Under the pieces are notes generated by a model that did no database searches, was not told the origin of the DNA, and saw nothing but the letters and a program-made list of their open reading frames with translations. Below are positions 1 through 8,912 of a stretch of DNA of 56,658 nt, piece by piece. This stretch comes from Pseudomonas donghuensis. Lineage in GTDB: Bacteria > Pseudomonadota > Gammaproteobacteria > Pseudomonadales > Pseudomonadaceae. Numbering within the stretch: position 1 is the stretch's first letter; every line of letters begins with the position of its first letter. Made by a program: the position numbers and the translations under genes. The stretch spans positions 339,764 through 396,421 of the forward strand of contig NZ_JH650757.1 of the NCBI RefSeq assembly GCF_000259195.1, given 5' to 3'.

Positions 1-673
1 CGAGCAGGCGCATGTCTCCGCTCTGGATGTGCGGCATGGAGTCGGAGATATCGGTACTGCCGACCTGAATATGGCCGCCGAGCAGCGCCGTGGCGATTTC
101 GCCGCCGCCTTCCAGGGCTACATAGCGCAGGTCGCGCGGGTTGATCCCGGCGGCCTTGGCGATCAGCGCGGTCTGCATCCAGTCCTGGCTGCCGACGGTA
201 CCGCCGGAGCCGATCACCACCTTGCTCGGGTCTTTTTTCAGGGCTGCGACCAGATCGTCGAGGGTCTTGTAGGGCGAATCGCTTTTCACTGCGATGGCAC
301 CGTAACTGGTGCCCACCGCCGCCAGCCAGCGCACGGCGTTCTCGTCGAAGCGGCCGAACTTGCCTTGTGCCAGGTTCAGCAGCGAACCACTGGACCAGGC
401 CACCAGGGTGCCGGCATCGGCCGGACGCTGGGCGACCACAGCGTTATAGGCCACCGCGCCGACACCACCGGGCATGTAGGTGACGCGCATCGGCTTGCTG
501 AGGATCTTCTCGTTGATCAGGGCGCTTTGCACCAGCTTGCAGGTCAGGTCGAAGCCACCGCCGGGCGAGGCCGGGGCGATGCATTCGGGGCGTTTCGGTT
601 CTGCGGCCAGGACGTTACCGGCAAGCAGCAGGCAACCGGTGGCGAGGGCAATACGGCGCAGTGAAAAAGTCAT
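1..673 (-). CDS. tctC: Tripartite tricarboxylate transporter substrate-binding protein TctC (3' end outside window)
   Basis: The periplasmic solute-binding subunit of a TctABC-type citrate/tricarboxylate importer delivers substrate to the TctAB membrane pair. I read 224 residues from an ATG at 673. They comprise a signal peptide (MTFSLRRIALATGCLLLAGNVLA), the BUG-family ligand loop APASPGGGFDLTC, and a later GSGGTVGSQD loop that usually contacts the bound carboxylate. The gene runs off the left edge, so the C-terminal lobe is missing here. It lies 34 nt downstream of an OpdH-type porin and close to TctD/TctE regulators, the arrangement known for tricarboxylate uptake in Pseudomonas. tctB and tctA presumably follow outside the window. 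The family is clear; citrate as substrate is inferred from context. Confidence 0.9.
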   Translation of the reverse strand, partial: MTFSLRRIALATGCLLLAGNVLAAEPKRPECIAPASPGGGFDLTCKLVQSALINEKILSKPMRVTYMPGGVGAVAYNAVVAQRPADAGTLVAWSSGSLLNLAQGKFGRFDENAVRWLAAVGTSYGAIAVKSDSPYKTLDDLVAALKKDPSKVVIGSGGTVGSQDWMQTALIAKAAGINPRDLRYVALEGGGEIATALLGGHIQVGSTDISDSMPHIQSGDMRLL

Positions 674-707
674 CGTCTATCTCCGTGAGCATTATTGTTG
701 TCGGGGA

Positions 708-1994
708 TTACCACAGCGCAAGGCTGTAACTCACCAGCAGTCGCACTTCGTCGGCATCGCGGGCGAAGTTGGAACGGAAGGTGGCGTTGCGCAGGCGCAC
801 GGCGACGTTTTTCAGGGCGCCACTTTGCACCACGTACTTGAACTCGGTGTTGCGTTCCCACTCCTTGCCCTCACCGCCATCGGCCAGGCTGACATTATCG
901 CCGCTGATGTAGCGGGTCATGAAGGTCAGGCCGGGGATGCCCAGCTTGGTGAAGTCATAGTCGTAACGAGCCTGCCAGGAGCGCTCGTCGGCGCCGGCAA
1001 AGTCGTTGATCTGCACGAAGTTGACCAGGTACGGGTCGGCGCCATCGACATAGGGGAAGGCCGTGTCGCCGGACAGGTGCTGGTAGCCGGCGCTGAGCTT
1101 GTGGCCATTGAGGCCGTAGCTGAGCATGCCGTTGAGCGCGGTGTTGTCGATGTTGCCGCCGCGAGCCTGGCCCTGGTCGTCACTGAAGGCCATGCGCAGG
1201 TCGGCGCCGAAGGTCCCCGGGCCCCAGGGCTGGGAGGCGATCATGCCGACGAAGTGCTGACGGTAGACATCGTCGAGCTGGGCCCAATGATAGCTGCCGG
1301 TGATCTTGTCGGTGAATTTGTAGTCCAGGCCGGCCATGTCGAAATGGTTACCGGCGACGGTGCCGAGAAAGCGGCTGTTCTTGTTGTTGAGGGCAATGTC
1401 TTCGTTGTTGGTGCTGTCGCGGTCACGGGCTTTTTCCAGGCGCCCGCCGGTGAAGGTCAGGTTCTTGATCTCGCCCGAGGTCAGCAGGCCGCCCTCGAAG
1501 GTCTGCGGCAGGATGCGCCCGTCGTTGGGCTGCAGGGTGGGCAGTTCCGGGATCAGGGTGCCGACCTTCAATTCGGTCTCGGAGAGTTTCACCTTGCCGG
1601 TCAGGCCGAGCTTGGAGTACTCGTCGGCGGCGCGGCCATCGTCATGGGTCGGCAGCAGGCCGGTGCCGGTGCGGTCGGGGCTGGAGTCGAGCTTGATACC
1701 AAGCATCCCCAGGGCATCAAGGCCAAAGCCTACAGTACCTTCGGTATAACCTGACTCGAAGTTGAGCATGAAGCCCTGGGCCCACTCGTCCCGTTTGGAC
1801 TGCTGGGCGCTGGTACCGTCGCGAAAGTCGCGGTTGAAGTACATGTTGCGGGTTTCGAAGCTCGCCTTGCTGTCATCGAAGAAGGCGGCCTGGCTCAACG
1901 GGGCGACGCCGGCAAGGGCGAGGGCGCTGGCAACTGCGGTCTGGCGGGAAGGGCGTCGGGTAGGCGCGTACGCCTGCGGCTGCATGGACAGCAT
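708..1994 (-). CDS. opdH: OprD-family outer-membrane porin, OpdH-like (tricarboxylate uptake)
   Basis: This 428-residue protein is the usual size for OprD-family substrate-specific porins. It begins with a signal peptide ending near ALAGVAPLSQAAF, followed by the family signature FFDDSKASFETRNMYFNRDFRDG. It ends with strand-rich sequence and a terminal aromatic (SLALW), as expected for a beta-barrel inserted by the BAM machinery. It probably admits tricarboxylates such as citrate or cis-aconitate to the periplasm for TctC. It is the first gene of an operon running left into tctC and is divergent from tctDE across a 201-bp region, where TctD would be expected to act. The OprD-family call is strong. 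The OpdH subtype rests on the neighbourhood. Confidence 0.85.
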   Translation of the reverse strand: MLSMQPQAYAPTRRPSRQTAVASALALAGVAPLSQAAFFDDSKASFETRNMYFNRDFRDGTSAQQSKRDEWAQGFMLNFESGYTEGTVGFGLDALGMLGIKLDSSPDRTGTGLLPTHDDGRAADEYSKLGLTGKVKLSETELKVGTLIPELPTLQPNDGRILPQTFEGGLLTSGEIKNLTFTGGRLEKARDRDSTNNEDIALNNKNSRFLGTVAGNHFDMAGLDYKFTDKITGSYHWAQLDDVYRQHFVGMIASQPWGPGTFGADLRMAFSDDQGQARGGNIDNTALNGMLSYGLNGHKLSAGYQHLSGDTAFPYVDGADPYLVNFVQINDFAGADERSWQARYDYDFTKLGIPGLTFMTRYISGDNVSLADGGEGKEWERNTEFKYVVQSGALKNVAVRLRNATFRSNFARDADEVRLLVSYSLALW

Positions 1995-2195
1995 CGTGGA
2001 GTGACTCCGTTATTGTTCTTATTAGTTCGGACCTTGGGTCCGGTTTTACGGCAAGCAGAGTGAGCCGTGAGAGGATGCTAGGACGTGAACCTTTCGCTAA
2101 CCTTTCAGCAGCTTTTGATTGCTGCGAAGGCTTCACAGGCGGGCTGTCGGCTGTACACTCCGCGCCATTGAACGCGACGCAAAGGGGAGAGATCG

Positions 2196-2867
2196 ATGCG
2201 TGTGCTGCTCGTCGAAGACCATCTGCAACTGGCCGAAAGCGTGGCCCAGGCCCTGAAAAGCACCGGTCTGACCGTGGATGTGCTGCATGATGGCGTGGCC
2301 GCCGACCTGGCCCTGGCCAGCGAGGAATACGCCGTGGCGGTGCTCGATGTCGGCCTGCCGCGCATGGACGGTTTCGAGGTGCTGGCGCGCCTGCGCGCCC
2401 GCGGCAAAACCGTGCCGGTGCTGATGCTGACCGCGCGCAGCGACGTCAAGGACCGGGTCCATGGCCTGAACCTGGGCGCCGACGATTACCTGGCCAAACC
2501 CTTCGAACTGACCGAGCTGGAAGCGCGGGTCAAGGCCCTGTTGCGCCGCAGCGTCCTCGGTGGCGAGCGCCAGCAGCGCTGCGGGCCGCTGGTCTATGAC
2601 CTCGATACCCGGCGTTTCACCCTCGGCGAAGAGCTGCTGACCCTGACCTCCCGCGAGCAGGCCGTGCTCGAAGCGCTGATCGCCCGGCCCGGGCGGGTGA
2701 TGAGCAAGGAGCAACTGGCCGCCCAGGTGTTCGGCCTGGATGAAGAAGCCAGCGCCGACGCCATCGAAATCTACGTGCACCGCCTGCGCAAGAAGCTCGA
2801 TGGCCATCCTGTGGCCATCGTTACCTTCAGGGGGCTCGGCTACCTGCTCGAGCATAAAGATGCGTGA
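2196..2867 (+). CDS. tctD: TctD response regulator (OmpR family)
   Basis: This 223-residue OmpR/PhoB-type regulator has a receiver domain with the phospho-acceptor aspartate in VLDVGLPRMDG (about residue 51) and the conserved lysine in DDYLAKPFEL. A winged-helix DNA-binding domain follows, with the typical C-terminal pattern EIYVHRLRKKLDG and FRGLGYLLE. A good Shine-Dalgarno (AGGGGAGAG) precedes the ATG. It overlaps tctE by 8 nt, so the two are translated together. Divergent from the porin and tctC genes, it most likely activates them in response to citrate-type substrates through TctE. Confidence 0.92.
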   Translation: MRVLLVEDHLQLAESVAQALKSTGLTVDVLHDGVAADLALASEEYAVAVLDVGLPRMDGFEVLARLRARGKTVPVLMLTARSDVKDRVHGLNLGADDYLAKPFELTELEARVKALLRRSVLGGERQQRCGPLVYDLDTRRFTLGEELLTLTSREQAVLEALIARPGRVMSKEQLAAQVFGLDEEASADAIEIYVHRLRKKLDGHPVAIVTFRGLGYLLEHKDA

Positions 2868-4239
2868 CAGCGGCAGCCTGCGCGGGCGGCTGCTGTGGAA
2901 CCTGGCGATCCTGCTGGTGGTGCTGATGCTGGCCAGCGGCCTGAGCGCCTACTGGAACGGTCGCGAAGCCGCCGATACCGCCTACGACCGTACCTTGCTG
3001 GCCTCGGCGCGGACCATTGCCGCCGGCCTGTCGCAGCGCGACGGCACCCTCAGCGCCGATGTGCCTTATGTGGCCCTGGACACCTTCGCCTACGACAGCG
3101 CCGGGCGCATCTACTACCAGGTCAACGATATTCATCAGCGCTTGATCTCAGGCTACGAAAACCTGCCGGCACCGCCGCCCAATACCCCGCGCACTGACGA
3201 CTACCCGGCCCTGGCACGCTTCTACAACGCCCGCTACCTGGGCCAGGACGTGCGTGTGGTCAGCCTGCTCAAGGCGGTCAGCGAGCCGAACATGAACGGC
3301 ATGGCCGAAATCCGCGTGGCCGAAACCGAAGAAGCGCGGGTGCGCATGGCCCGCAGCCTGATGGCCGATACGTTGCTGCGCTTGGGCATGCTCGCCCTTG
3401 GCGCCCTGATGCTGGTGTGGTTTGCCGTCAGCGCTGCCCTGCGCCCGCTGGAGCGCTTGCGCAGTGCCGTGGAAGAACGTCAGCCCGATGACTTGCGGGC
3501 CTTGCCGGTGGTTCAGGTGCAGCGCGAACTGAGCCCGTTGGTACGCGCGCTGAACCACTTTACCGAACGCCTGCGCGGTCAGTTCGAGCGGCAGGCGCAG
3601 TTCATTGCCGAAGCCGCCCATGAGCTGCGCACGCCCCTGGCGGCACTCAAGGCACGGGTCGAATTGGGTTTGCGCTCGAATGAGCCGCAGGTCTGGCGCG
3701 AAACCCTGGAGTCCGCTGCGCAAGGCACCGATCGCCTGACCCATCTGGCCAACCAGTTGCTATCGCTGGCGCGGGTCGAGAACGGCGCGCGGGCGATTGC
3801 CGAGGGCGGCGCGCAACGCCTGGACCTCAGCCAGCTGGCCCGTGAACTGGGCATGGCCATGGCGCCGCTGGCCCATGCCCGTGGCGTGGCCCTGGCGCTG
3901 GAGGCCGAGGTGCCGGTGTGGGTGCGCGGCGAGCCAACGCTGCTCAACGAGCTGCTCAGCAACCTGGTCGACAATGCCCTGGCCCATACACCCAAGGGCG
4001 GCAATGTGATCCTGCGGGTCAGCGCCCCCGGCATTCTTGAGGTTGAAGACGACGGCCCGGGCATTCCTGAGCACGAGCGGGAAAAAGTCTTCGAGCGTTT
4101 CTACCGGCGCAGTGCCCAGGGTACCGGCCTGGGCCTGGCGATTGTCGGCGAGATCTGCCGCGCGCATTTGGCGCAGATCAGCCTGCATGATGGCGAGCGT
4201 GGTGGCTTGAAGGTACGGGTCAGCTTCAGCGCCGACTAG
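2860..4239 (+). CDS. tctE: TctE sensor histidine kinase
   Basis: This inner-membrane sensor kinase (459 residues from the ATG at 2860) is the partner of TctD. It has an N-terminal transmembrane helix (LAILLVVLMLASGLSAYW), a periplasmic sensor region, and a second helix (LLRLGMLALGALMLVWFAVSAAL). The H box is AEAAHELRTPLAALKARVE, the N box NLVDNALAHTP, the G1 box EDDGPGIP and the G2 region GTGLGLAI. A longer reading from 2740 is possible, but the ATG inside the tctD stop region gives the standard start MRDSGSLRGRLLWN. The kinase call is certain; the signal, tricarboxylates, is inferred from the neighbouring transporter. Its stop codon interlocks with that of the convergent HDOD gene. Confidence 0.92.
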   Translation: MRDSGSLRGRLLWNLAILLVVLMLASGLSAYWNGREAADTAYDRTLLASARTIAAGLSQRDGTLSADVPYVALDTFAYDSAGRIYYQVNDIHQRLISGYENLPAPPPNTPRTDDYPALARFYNARYLGQDVRVVSLLKAVSEPNMNGMAEIRVAETEEARVRMARSLMADTLLRLGMLALGALMLVWFAVSAALRPLERLRSAVEERQPDDLRALPVVQVQRELSPLVRALNHFTERLRGQFERQAQFIAEAAHELRTPLAALKARVELGLRSNEPQVWRETLESAAQGTDRLTHLANQLLSLARVENGARAIAEGGAQRLDLSQLARELGMAMAPLAHARGVALALEAEVPVWVRGEPTLLNELLSNLVDNALAHTPKGGNVILRVSAPGILEVEDDGPGIPEHEREKVFERFYRRSAQGTGLGLAIVGEICRAHLAQISLHDGERGGLKVRVSFSAD

Positions 4240-5042
4240 CGGAACATCGCCTTGGCGTCGAGCAGGTCGCTGGCCTGCAACTCGGTGCCGGTGGGCAGGC
4301 GCAGATGGCGGTAGGCGGGCAGGGCGGCCAGTGGTCGTTCCTTGCTGTTGCTGCTGAGCACCTGGGCGATCTGCACGATATCGACGTAATCGACCTTGTC
4401 GGTGCCGCGGTCCAGGTCCTGGATCAACCCGGGCAGGTGCACCAGTTGCTCGGGGAACTCCCACACGCTGAGGATCTTGTCGCCCAGTGCCGGATGGATC
4501 TGCTCGATCACATAGTTCAGGCTGACCGGGTCGGAAAGCAGCTCGTTGTGCTCTTCGGCATACAGCAGGATCGGCAATACACCAATCTGGTGAACCAGCC
4601 CGGCCAGTGCCGCCTGGTCCGGCTTGAGCTGGGTGAAGCGCAAGCACAGTTCATAGCTGATGCCGGCTACTTCCAGGCTTTTCGCCCAGATCTCGCGCAT
4701 TTTTTGTTCAACGACATCGGAGCGGGCGTGGAAGATCTGTTCGATCACCAGGCCGATCGCCAGGTTGCAGCTGTAGTTGATGCCCAGGCGGGTGATGGCC
4801 GTGTGCAGGTCGGTGACCTCGGTGGCGGCGCGCAGCAAGGGGCTGTTGACCACCTTGATCAGGCGCGCCGAGAGCGCCGCATCGCGGCCGATCACCTTGC
4901 TCAGGGTGCTGACGCTGATCTCGCTGTCTTCGGCGGCTTCGCGAATGCTCAAGGCCACTTCCGGTAGGGTTGGCAGCACCAGGTCATCGTTGTCGATGGC
5001 GCTCAGCAGGTGGGCCTGGATCATCTCGGCCATCTTGTTCAT
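4236..5042 (-). CDS. HDOD domain-containing signalling protein
   Basis: This 268-residue cytoplasmic protein is made almost entirely of an HDOD domain, a helical relative of HD phosphohydrolases that lacks the metal site and acts in signalling. Recognisable parts are LPTLPEVALSIREAAEDSEISVSTLSKVI near the N terminus, then DAALSARLIKVVNSPLL and the helical segment AALAGLVHQIGVLPILLYAEE. Such proteins in Pseudomonas often adjust c-di-GMP, motility or stress output, but the target cannot be read from the sequence. It lies downstream of ygfZ on the same strand and converges on tctE, sharing the stop-codon tetranucleotide CTAG (4236-4239). No operon partner gives a more specific role. Confidence 0.85.
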   Translation of the reverse strand: MNKMAEMIQAHLLSAIDNDDLVLPTLPEVALSIREAAEDSEISVSTLSKVIGRDAALSARLIKVVNSPLLRAATEVTDLHTAITRLGINYSCNLAIGLVIEQIFHARSDVVEQKMREIWAKSLEVAGISYELCLRFTQLKPDQAALAGLVHQIGVLPILLYAEEHNELLSDPVSLNYVIEQIHPALGDKILSVWEFPEQLVHLPGLIQDLDRGTDKVDYVDIVQIAQVLSSNSKERPLAALPAYRHLRLPTGTELQASDLLDAKAMFR

Positions 5043-5071
5043 GGTGATTCTCTACCGCAATTGAGGAGTGC

Positions 5072-5090
5072 CCCGCCCATAAAGGGCGGG
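5072..5090. terminator. GC-rich hairpin between ygfZ and the HDOD gene
   Basis: A perfect 7-bp stem, CCCGCCC / GGGCGGG with a 5-nt loop, lies just past the ygfZ stop. It has no clear T-run on either strand, so it is at best a weak terminator or an mRNA-stabilising hairpin between the two co-directional genes. Confidence 0.4.
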
Positions 5091-5097
5091 AGCAGGC

Positions 5098-6039
5098 TCA
5101 GCGCTGGATTTCGCGATCGCGATCCAGTTCGTAAGGGAGCGTCAGCAGCGCCAGGCGCGGGCCTTCGGGGCTGCCCAGGTGCAGGTTGTCGTCTTGCACG
5201 GCATCGGCGCTCAGCACGGCCAGCAGTTCGCTGCCCTGCTCGCTGCGGGCGGCCAGCACCACTTCACCGACAGAGGAGTTATGGGTTGGCGAGAACACTT
5301 CGATCCCGGGCTCCGGCAGGCTGCCCTCGGCCAGGGCCAGGCGGTACTGGCGGCGCTTGAGCTTGCCCAGGTACTGCATGCGCGCGACGATTTCCTGGCC
5401 GGTATAGCAGCCTTTCTTGAAGCTGACGCCACCAACGGCTTGCAGGTTGATCATCTGCGGGATGAACAGTTCGCGGGTTTGCGGCATGACCTGGCCAATG
5501 CCGGCACGGATCTGGCCGAGCAGCCAGTCGTTGAGGTCGGCGTTGGCAAGCTTGGCGGCCAGTTGGGCTTGCACCGCTTCGGCCTGCTCGGCAGGTACCC
5601 ACAACTCGACACGAGCGGCCGATACCGCGATGGCGATCAGGCCGTTGTGACGACTGACGGCGTCGGTCTGCGTCGGCACTTCCAGGCCCAGGGCCTGCAG
5701 GGCAGCTTCACCGTCGTGCAGGCCGAAGCGCACCCAGGCGGCACTGTCGTCGGTCAGCTTGGCCTTGGAGAACACCGCGTACTTCTTGAGGTCGGCCAGT
5801 TGCGGCTCGAGCAGTTCGCGGGTCATCGCCAGCAGGTAGCCATCACCCTCGGCAAGGATGCGAAAGCTCGACTGCATGCGGCCTTTGACCATGCAGCGGG
5901 CGCCGAGGCTGGCGGTATGGTCGTTGAGGTAACTGATATTGCAGGTCAATTGGCCTTGCAGGAACTTGCCGGCGTCCGAGCCGCGGACGGCGAGAACGCC
6001 TTCGTGGGAAAGGGTGCAGTAAAAAGCGGAGTCGGCCAT
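5098..6039 (-). CDS. ygfZ: Folate-binding iron-sulfur assembly protein YgfZ
   Basis: This 313-residue member of the YgfZ/GcvT family is a tetrahydrofolate-dependent protein that helps mature or repair certain Fe-S enzymes. The signature KGCYTGQEIVARM with its redox-active cysteine is present at about residue 230. The N-terminal folate-binding barrel begins LSHEGVLAVRGSDAGKFLQGQL. It is divergent from sdhE-ygfX, an arrangement also seen in enterobacteria, which links it to respiratory flavin and Fe-S enzyme assembly. The ATG at 6039 gives a protein of the family's normal length. Confidence 0.93.
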   Translation of the reverse strand: MADSAFYCTLSHEGVLAVRGSDAGKFLQGQLTCNISYLNDHTASLGARCMVKGRMQSSFRILAEGDGYLLAMTRELLEPQLADLKKYAVFSKAKLTDDSAAWVRFGLHDGEAALQALGLEVPTQTDAVSRHNGLIAIAVSAARVELWVPAEQAEAVQAQLAAKLANADLNDWLLGQIRAGIGQVMPQTRELFIPQMINLQAVGGVSFKKGCYTGQEIVARMQYLGKLKRRQYRLALAEGSLPEPGIEVFSPTHNSSVGEVVLAARSEQGSELLAVLSADAVQDDNLHLGSPEGPRLALLTLPYELDRDREIQR

Positions 6040-6204
6040 GGTTTATCGCAAGGTGATAGGACTGGGGCCCATGATAGAGCGCTGTCGGCAAAATAGGTAG
6101 TTGAGTGCAGGCCTCTGTCATTATTTGCTCACATGTCCGGACCAACGTCGCGTGTCCCTCGGGCGCGGGCTCTGTATACTGGCGGCCTATTTTAGGAGGG
6201 CTTC

Positions 6205-6459
6205 ATGGTCGAACAATCTGAACTCAACCGGCTCTTTTGGCACAGCCGCCGCGGCATGCTTGAGCTCGATGTATTGCTGGTCCCGTTCAGCGCGGAGGTC
6301 TACCCAACCCTGAGCGAGGCCGATCGTGAGTTGTACAAGCGCCTGCTGAGCTGCGAAGACCAGGACATGTTCGGCTGGTTCATGGAGCGCAGCGAGTCCG
6401 AAGACCCGGAGCTGCAACGCATGGTTCGCATCATCCTGGACCGTGTCCAGCCCAAGTGA
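6205..6459 (+). CDS. sdhE: SdhE, FAD assembly factor for succinate dehydrogenase
   Basis: This 84-residue helical protein carries the diagnostic RGxxE motif at residues 16-20 (RGMLE) and the following acidic LD. It promotes covalent FAD attachment to SdhA and related flavoproteins in the cytoplasm. AGGAGGG 10 nt upstream is a strong ribosome site. A TATACT -10-like hexamer sits at 6175-6180 without a convincing -35. It overlaps the downstream ygfX-like gene by 17 nt and is divergent from ygfZ, the standard arrangement. Length and motif make the call firm. Confidence 0.95.
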   Translation: MVEQSELNRLFWHSRRGMLELDVLLVPFSAEVYPTLSEADRELYKRLLSCEDQDMFGWFMERSESEDPELQRMVRIILDRVQPK

Positions 6460-6895
6460 GCGCTTCGAATGTCGCTGGCAGGGCTCAAGGGTTCTGCTGG
6501 CGGCTTACCTCGCCAGTCTGCTGCTAGCCCTGTTGGCGCTTGGCCTGCTGCAGGTGCCACTGTGGTTGCGCCTGGTAGCCATTGCCCTGTGCCTGTTACA
6601 CGCGCTGTGGACTATTCCCCGGCGCATTCTGCTGACCCACCCCCAGGCCATTACCGCACTGCGTCGCGATGCTCACGGCTGGCAGTTGTTCAGCCGCGCC
6701 CAGGGCTGGCAGGCGGTGCAGCTCAAGCCCGACAGCCTGGCCTTGCCCGGGTGGGTGGTGCTGCGCTTTCGCAGGGACGGGCGGCGTTTAACCGAAGGCC
6801 AGTGCATCGCCTTTGACGCGCTGGAGCCGGTGCAGCACCGGCGCCTGCGTTTGCGCCTGAAGTTCAGTCGGCGTAGGTGGGCGGCTGCAGGATAG
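6443..6895 (+). CDS. ygfX: YgfX-like inner-membrane protein
   Basis: This 150-residue protein starts at a GTG inside the end of sdhE, so the pair is translationally coupled. Two adjacent hydrophobic helices (residues about 14-33 and 38-52) form a hairpin, followed by a short soluble domain with many arginines at the C terminus. It fits the YgfX/CptA family encoded next to sdhE, whose role is unsettled; a toxin role acting on the cytoskeleton was proposed in E. coli. Position and topology support the family call more than sequence motifs do. Its 3' end overlaps that of convergent nadB by 32 nt. Confidence 0.75.
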   Translation: MSSPSERFECRWQGSRVLLAAYLASLLLALLALGLLQVPLWLRLVAIALCLLHALWTIPRRILLTHPQAITALRRDAHGWQLFSRAQGWQAVQLKPDSLALPGWVVLRFRRDGRRLTEGQCIAFDALEPVQHRRLRLRLKFSRRRWAAAG

Positions 6896-8480
6896 TGTCA
6901 TGGGCCTCACTGAGCATGCCCGGGTAATCCAGGGTGTAGTGCAGGCCACGGCTTTCCTTGCGCTGCATGGCTGAGCGAATCATCAGCTCGGCAACCTGGG
7001 CCAGGTTGCGCAGCTCGATCAGGTCGCGGCTGACCTTGTAGTTGCTGTAGAACTCGTCGATTTCGTCGAGCAGCAGGCGCACTCGGTGTTCGGCACGCTG
7101 CAGGCGCTTGTTAGTGCGCACGATACCCACGTAGTCCCACATGAAGCGCCGCAGTTCGTCCCAGTTGTGGGCGATGATCACGTCTTCGTCCGAGTCGGTT
7201 ACCTGGCTTGCGTCCCAGCACGGCAGCGCCTGCGGCATCTCGACTTGGTCCAGGCGGGCGACGATGTCGTTGGCGGCCGAGCGCCCGTAAACGAAGCATT
7301 CGAGCAGCGAGTTGCTGGCCATGCGGTTGGCGCCGTGCAGGCCGGTGAAGCTGGTTTCGCCGATGGCGTACAGGCCCGGCACGTCGGTCAGGCCTTGTTC
7401 GTCGACCATCACCCCGCCGCAGGTGTAATGGGCGGCCGGCACCACCGGGATCGGCTGGCGGGTGATGTCGATGCCGAAGGTCAGGCAGCGCTCGTAAACG
7501 GTGGGGAAGTGGCTTTTGACGAACTCGGCCGGTTTGTGGCTGATGTCCAGGTAGACGCAGTCCACCCCCAGGCGCTTCATTTCATGGTCGATGGCGCGGG
7601 CGACGATATCGCGCGGGGCCAGTTCTTCACGGGGGTCGAAGCGCGGCATGAACCGCTCGCCGTTGGGCAACGTGAGCAGGCCGCCTTCACCACGCAGGGC
7701 CTCGGTGATCAAAAAGCTCTTGGCCTGCGGGTGATACAGGCAGGTCGGGTGGAATTGATTGAATTCAAGGTTGGCCACCCGGCAACCGGCGCGCCAGGCC
7801 ATGGCAATGCCATCGCCGCAGGCACCGTCGGGGTTGCTGGTGTACAGGTAGACCTTGGCCGCGCCGCCGGTCGCCAGCACGGTGAAACGGGCACCGAAGG
7901 TGTCGACTTCGCCGGTATTGCGGTCCAGTACATAGGCCCCCAGGCAGCGATCGCCGTCCTGGCCCAGACGCCGCTCGGTGATCAGGTCGACTGCCACCCG
8001 CTGCTCCAGCAGCTCGATGTTCGGGCGCAGTTGTGCTTGTGCCAGCAGGGTAGTGAAGATCGCCGCACCCGTGGCATCGGCGGCGTGGATGATGCGTCGA
8101 TGGCTGTGGCCGCCTTCGCGGGTCAGATGAAATTCAAAACCGCTTTCTTCGTCGCCGGCGTGTTCGTCACGGGTGAAGGGCACGCCCTGGTCAATCAGCC
8201 ACTGAATCGCTTCGCGGCTATGCTCAACGGTGAAGCGCACGGCGTCTTCATGGCACAAGCCGCCGCCGGCATTGAGGGTGTCCTCGACGTGGGACTGCAC
8301 CGTGTCGGTATCGTCCAGTACCGCGGCCACGCCGCCCTGGGCCCAGAAGGTCGAGCCATTGGCGAGGTCGCCCTTGCTGAGCACGGCGACGCGCAGGTGG
8401 CCGGGAAGGGTCAGGGCCAGGCTGAGGCCGGCGGCACCGCTGCCGATCACGAGAACATCATGTTGGAATTGTTGGCTCAT
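6864..8480 (-). CDS. nadB: L-aspartate oxidase NadB
   Basis: This 538-residue FAD enzyme oxidises L-aspartate to iminoaspartate, the first step of de novo NAD synthesis. It has the dinucleotide-binding [11 protein letters not shown] at residues 13-23, [13 protein letters not shown] in the FAD domain, the active-site region [16 protein letters not shown] and the second FAD site [21 protein letters not shown] helical C-terminal domain ends the protein. It is monocistronic here and divergent from algU, as in other pseudomonads. Confidence 0.97.
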   Translation of the reverse strand: MSQQFQHDVLVIGSGAAGLSLALTLPGHLRVAVLSKGDLANGSTFWAQGGVAAVLDDTDTVQSHVEDTLNAGGGLCHEDAVRFTVEHSREAIQWLIDQGVPFTRDEHAGDEESGFEFHLTREGGHSHRRIIHAADATGAAIFTTLLAQAQLRPNIELLEQRVAVDLITERRLGQDGDRCLGAYVLDRNTGEVDTFGARFTVLATGGAAKVYLYTSNPDGACGDGIAMAWRAGCRVANLEFNQFHPTCLYHPQAKSFLITEALRGEGGLLTLPNGERFMPRFDPREELAPRDIVARAIDHEMKRLGVDCVYLDISHKPAEFVKSHFPTVYERCLTFGIDITRQPIPVVPAAHYTCGGVMVDEQGLTDVPGLYAIGETSFTGLHGANRMASNSLLECFVYGRSAANDIVARLDQVEMPQALPCWDASQVTDSDEDVIIAHNWDELRRFMWDYVGIVRTNKRLQRAEHRVRLLLDEIDEFYSNYKVSRDLIELRNLAQVAELMIRSAMQRKESRGLHYTLDYPGMLSEAHDTILQPPTYAD

Positions 8481-8634
8481 GTCAGGACACTAGTATCTGA
8501 AGGGGGGGATCGGCACAATAGTCAGGCGCTTATGGCATTGTGAAACTATCGTGAATCTGGACCGGCTGCCTTTATAGCAGTCACAAGGCCCTGATTTCCA
8601 ATGGCGCTTGCACAGTCCTGGTAGCCTTTTGTGG

Positions 8635-8662
8635 GAACTTTCCGTGATGTATGGATATCCAT
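8635..8662 (+). promoter_or_regulatory. Candidate distal AlgU-type promoter
   Basis: GAACTT at 8635-8640, a 17-nt spacer and TCCAT at 8658-8662 fit the sigma-22/sigma-E consensus (GAACTT, 16-17 nt, TCtga). It lies about 250 nt upstream of the algU start. The -35 is perfect and the -10 partial. Confidence 0.5.
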
Positions 8663-8826
8663 AGAAGGCTGCCCGCACGCCATAATGCCGCGGCGACGCA
8701 CGACAGGCGCCCCATGAAGGCACTGTTTGCGTATTCGAGACCCGATTATCGACGCAGGCGGCCGTGACCGCGCTGCGTTTTTCGTGCGAGCCGACCAAGG
8801 GCCGCAGGAAACTTGCTTGGAGGGGA

Positions 8827-8853
8827 GAACTTTTGCGCAAAGCCCGAGTCTAT
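8827..8853 (+). promoter_or_regulatory. Candidate AlgU-dependent P1 promoter of algU
   Basis: A perfect GAACTT at 8827-8832 is followed by a 16-nt spacer and TCTAT at 8849-8853, about 60 nt before the algU ATG. This matches the autoregulatory AlgU promoter of Pseudomonas in sequence and place. Confidence 0.75.
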
Positions 8854-8912
8854 GGTTGCAAGCCTGAACGGTGGCGGGTGCGACGCTCCTTCGAGTTCAC
8901 TGAGGAGTGTTC

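Larger units (their letters stand above)
8481..8912. other. nadB / algU divergent intergenic region
   Basis: About 430 bases hold no convincing gene. They contain two sigma-E/AlgU-type promoter candidates facing algU (8635-8662 and 8827-8853) and a GGGGGG run close to nadB. A short reading frame on the minus strand here has no ribosome site and no recognisable product. The long 5' region matches the multi-promoter control known for algU in P. aeruginosa. Confidence 0.6.

Noticed and set aside
480..1754. Long open frame on the plus strand opposite opdH
   Set aside because: Antisense shadow of a strongly identified OprD-family gene; no ribosome site and no family resemblance.
8490..8840. A 116-codon frame on the minus strand between nadB and algU
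   Set aside because: No ribosome site, no hydrophobic or domain pattern, and it overlaps the algU promoter region.
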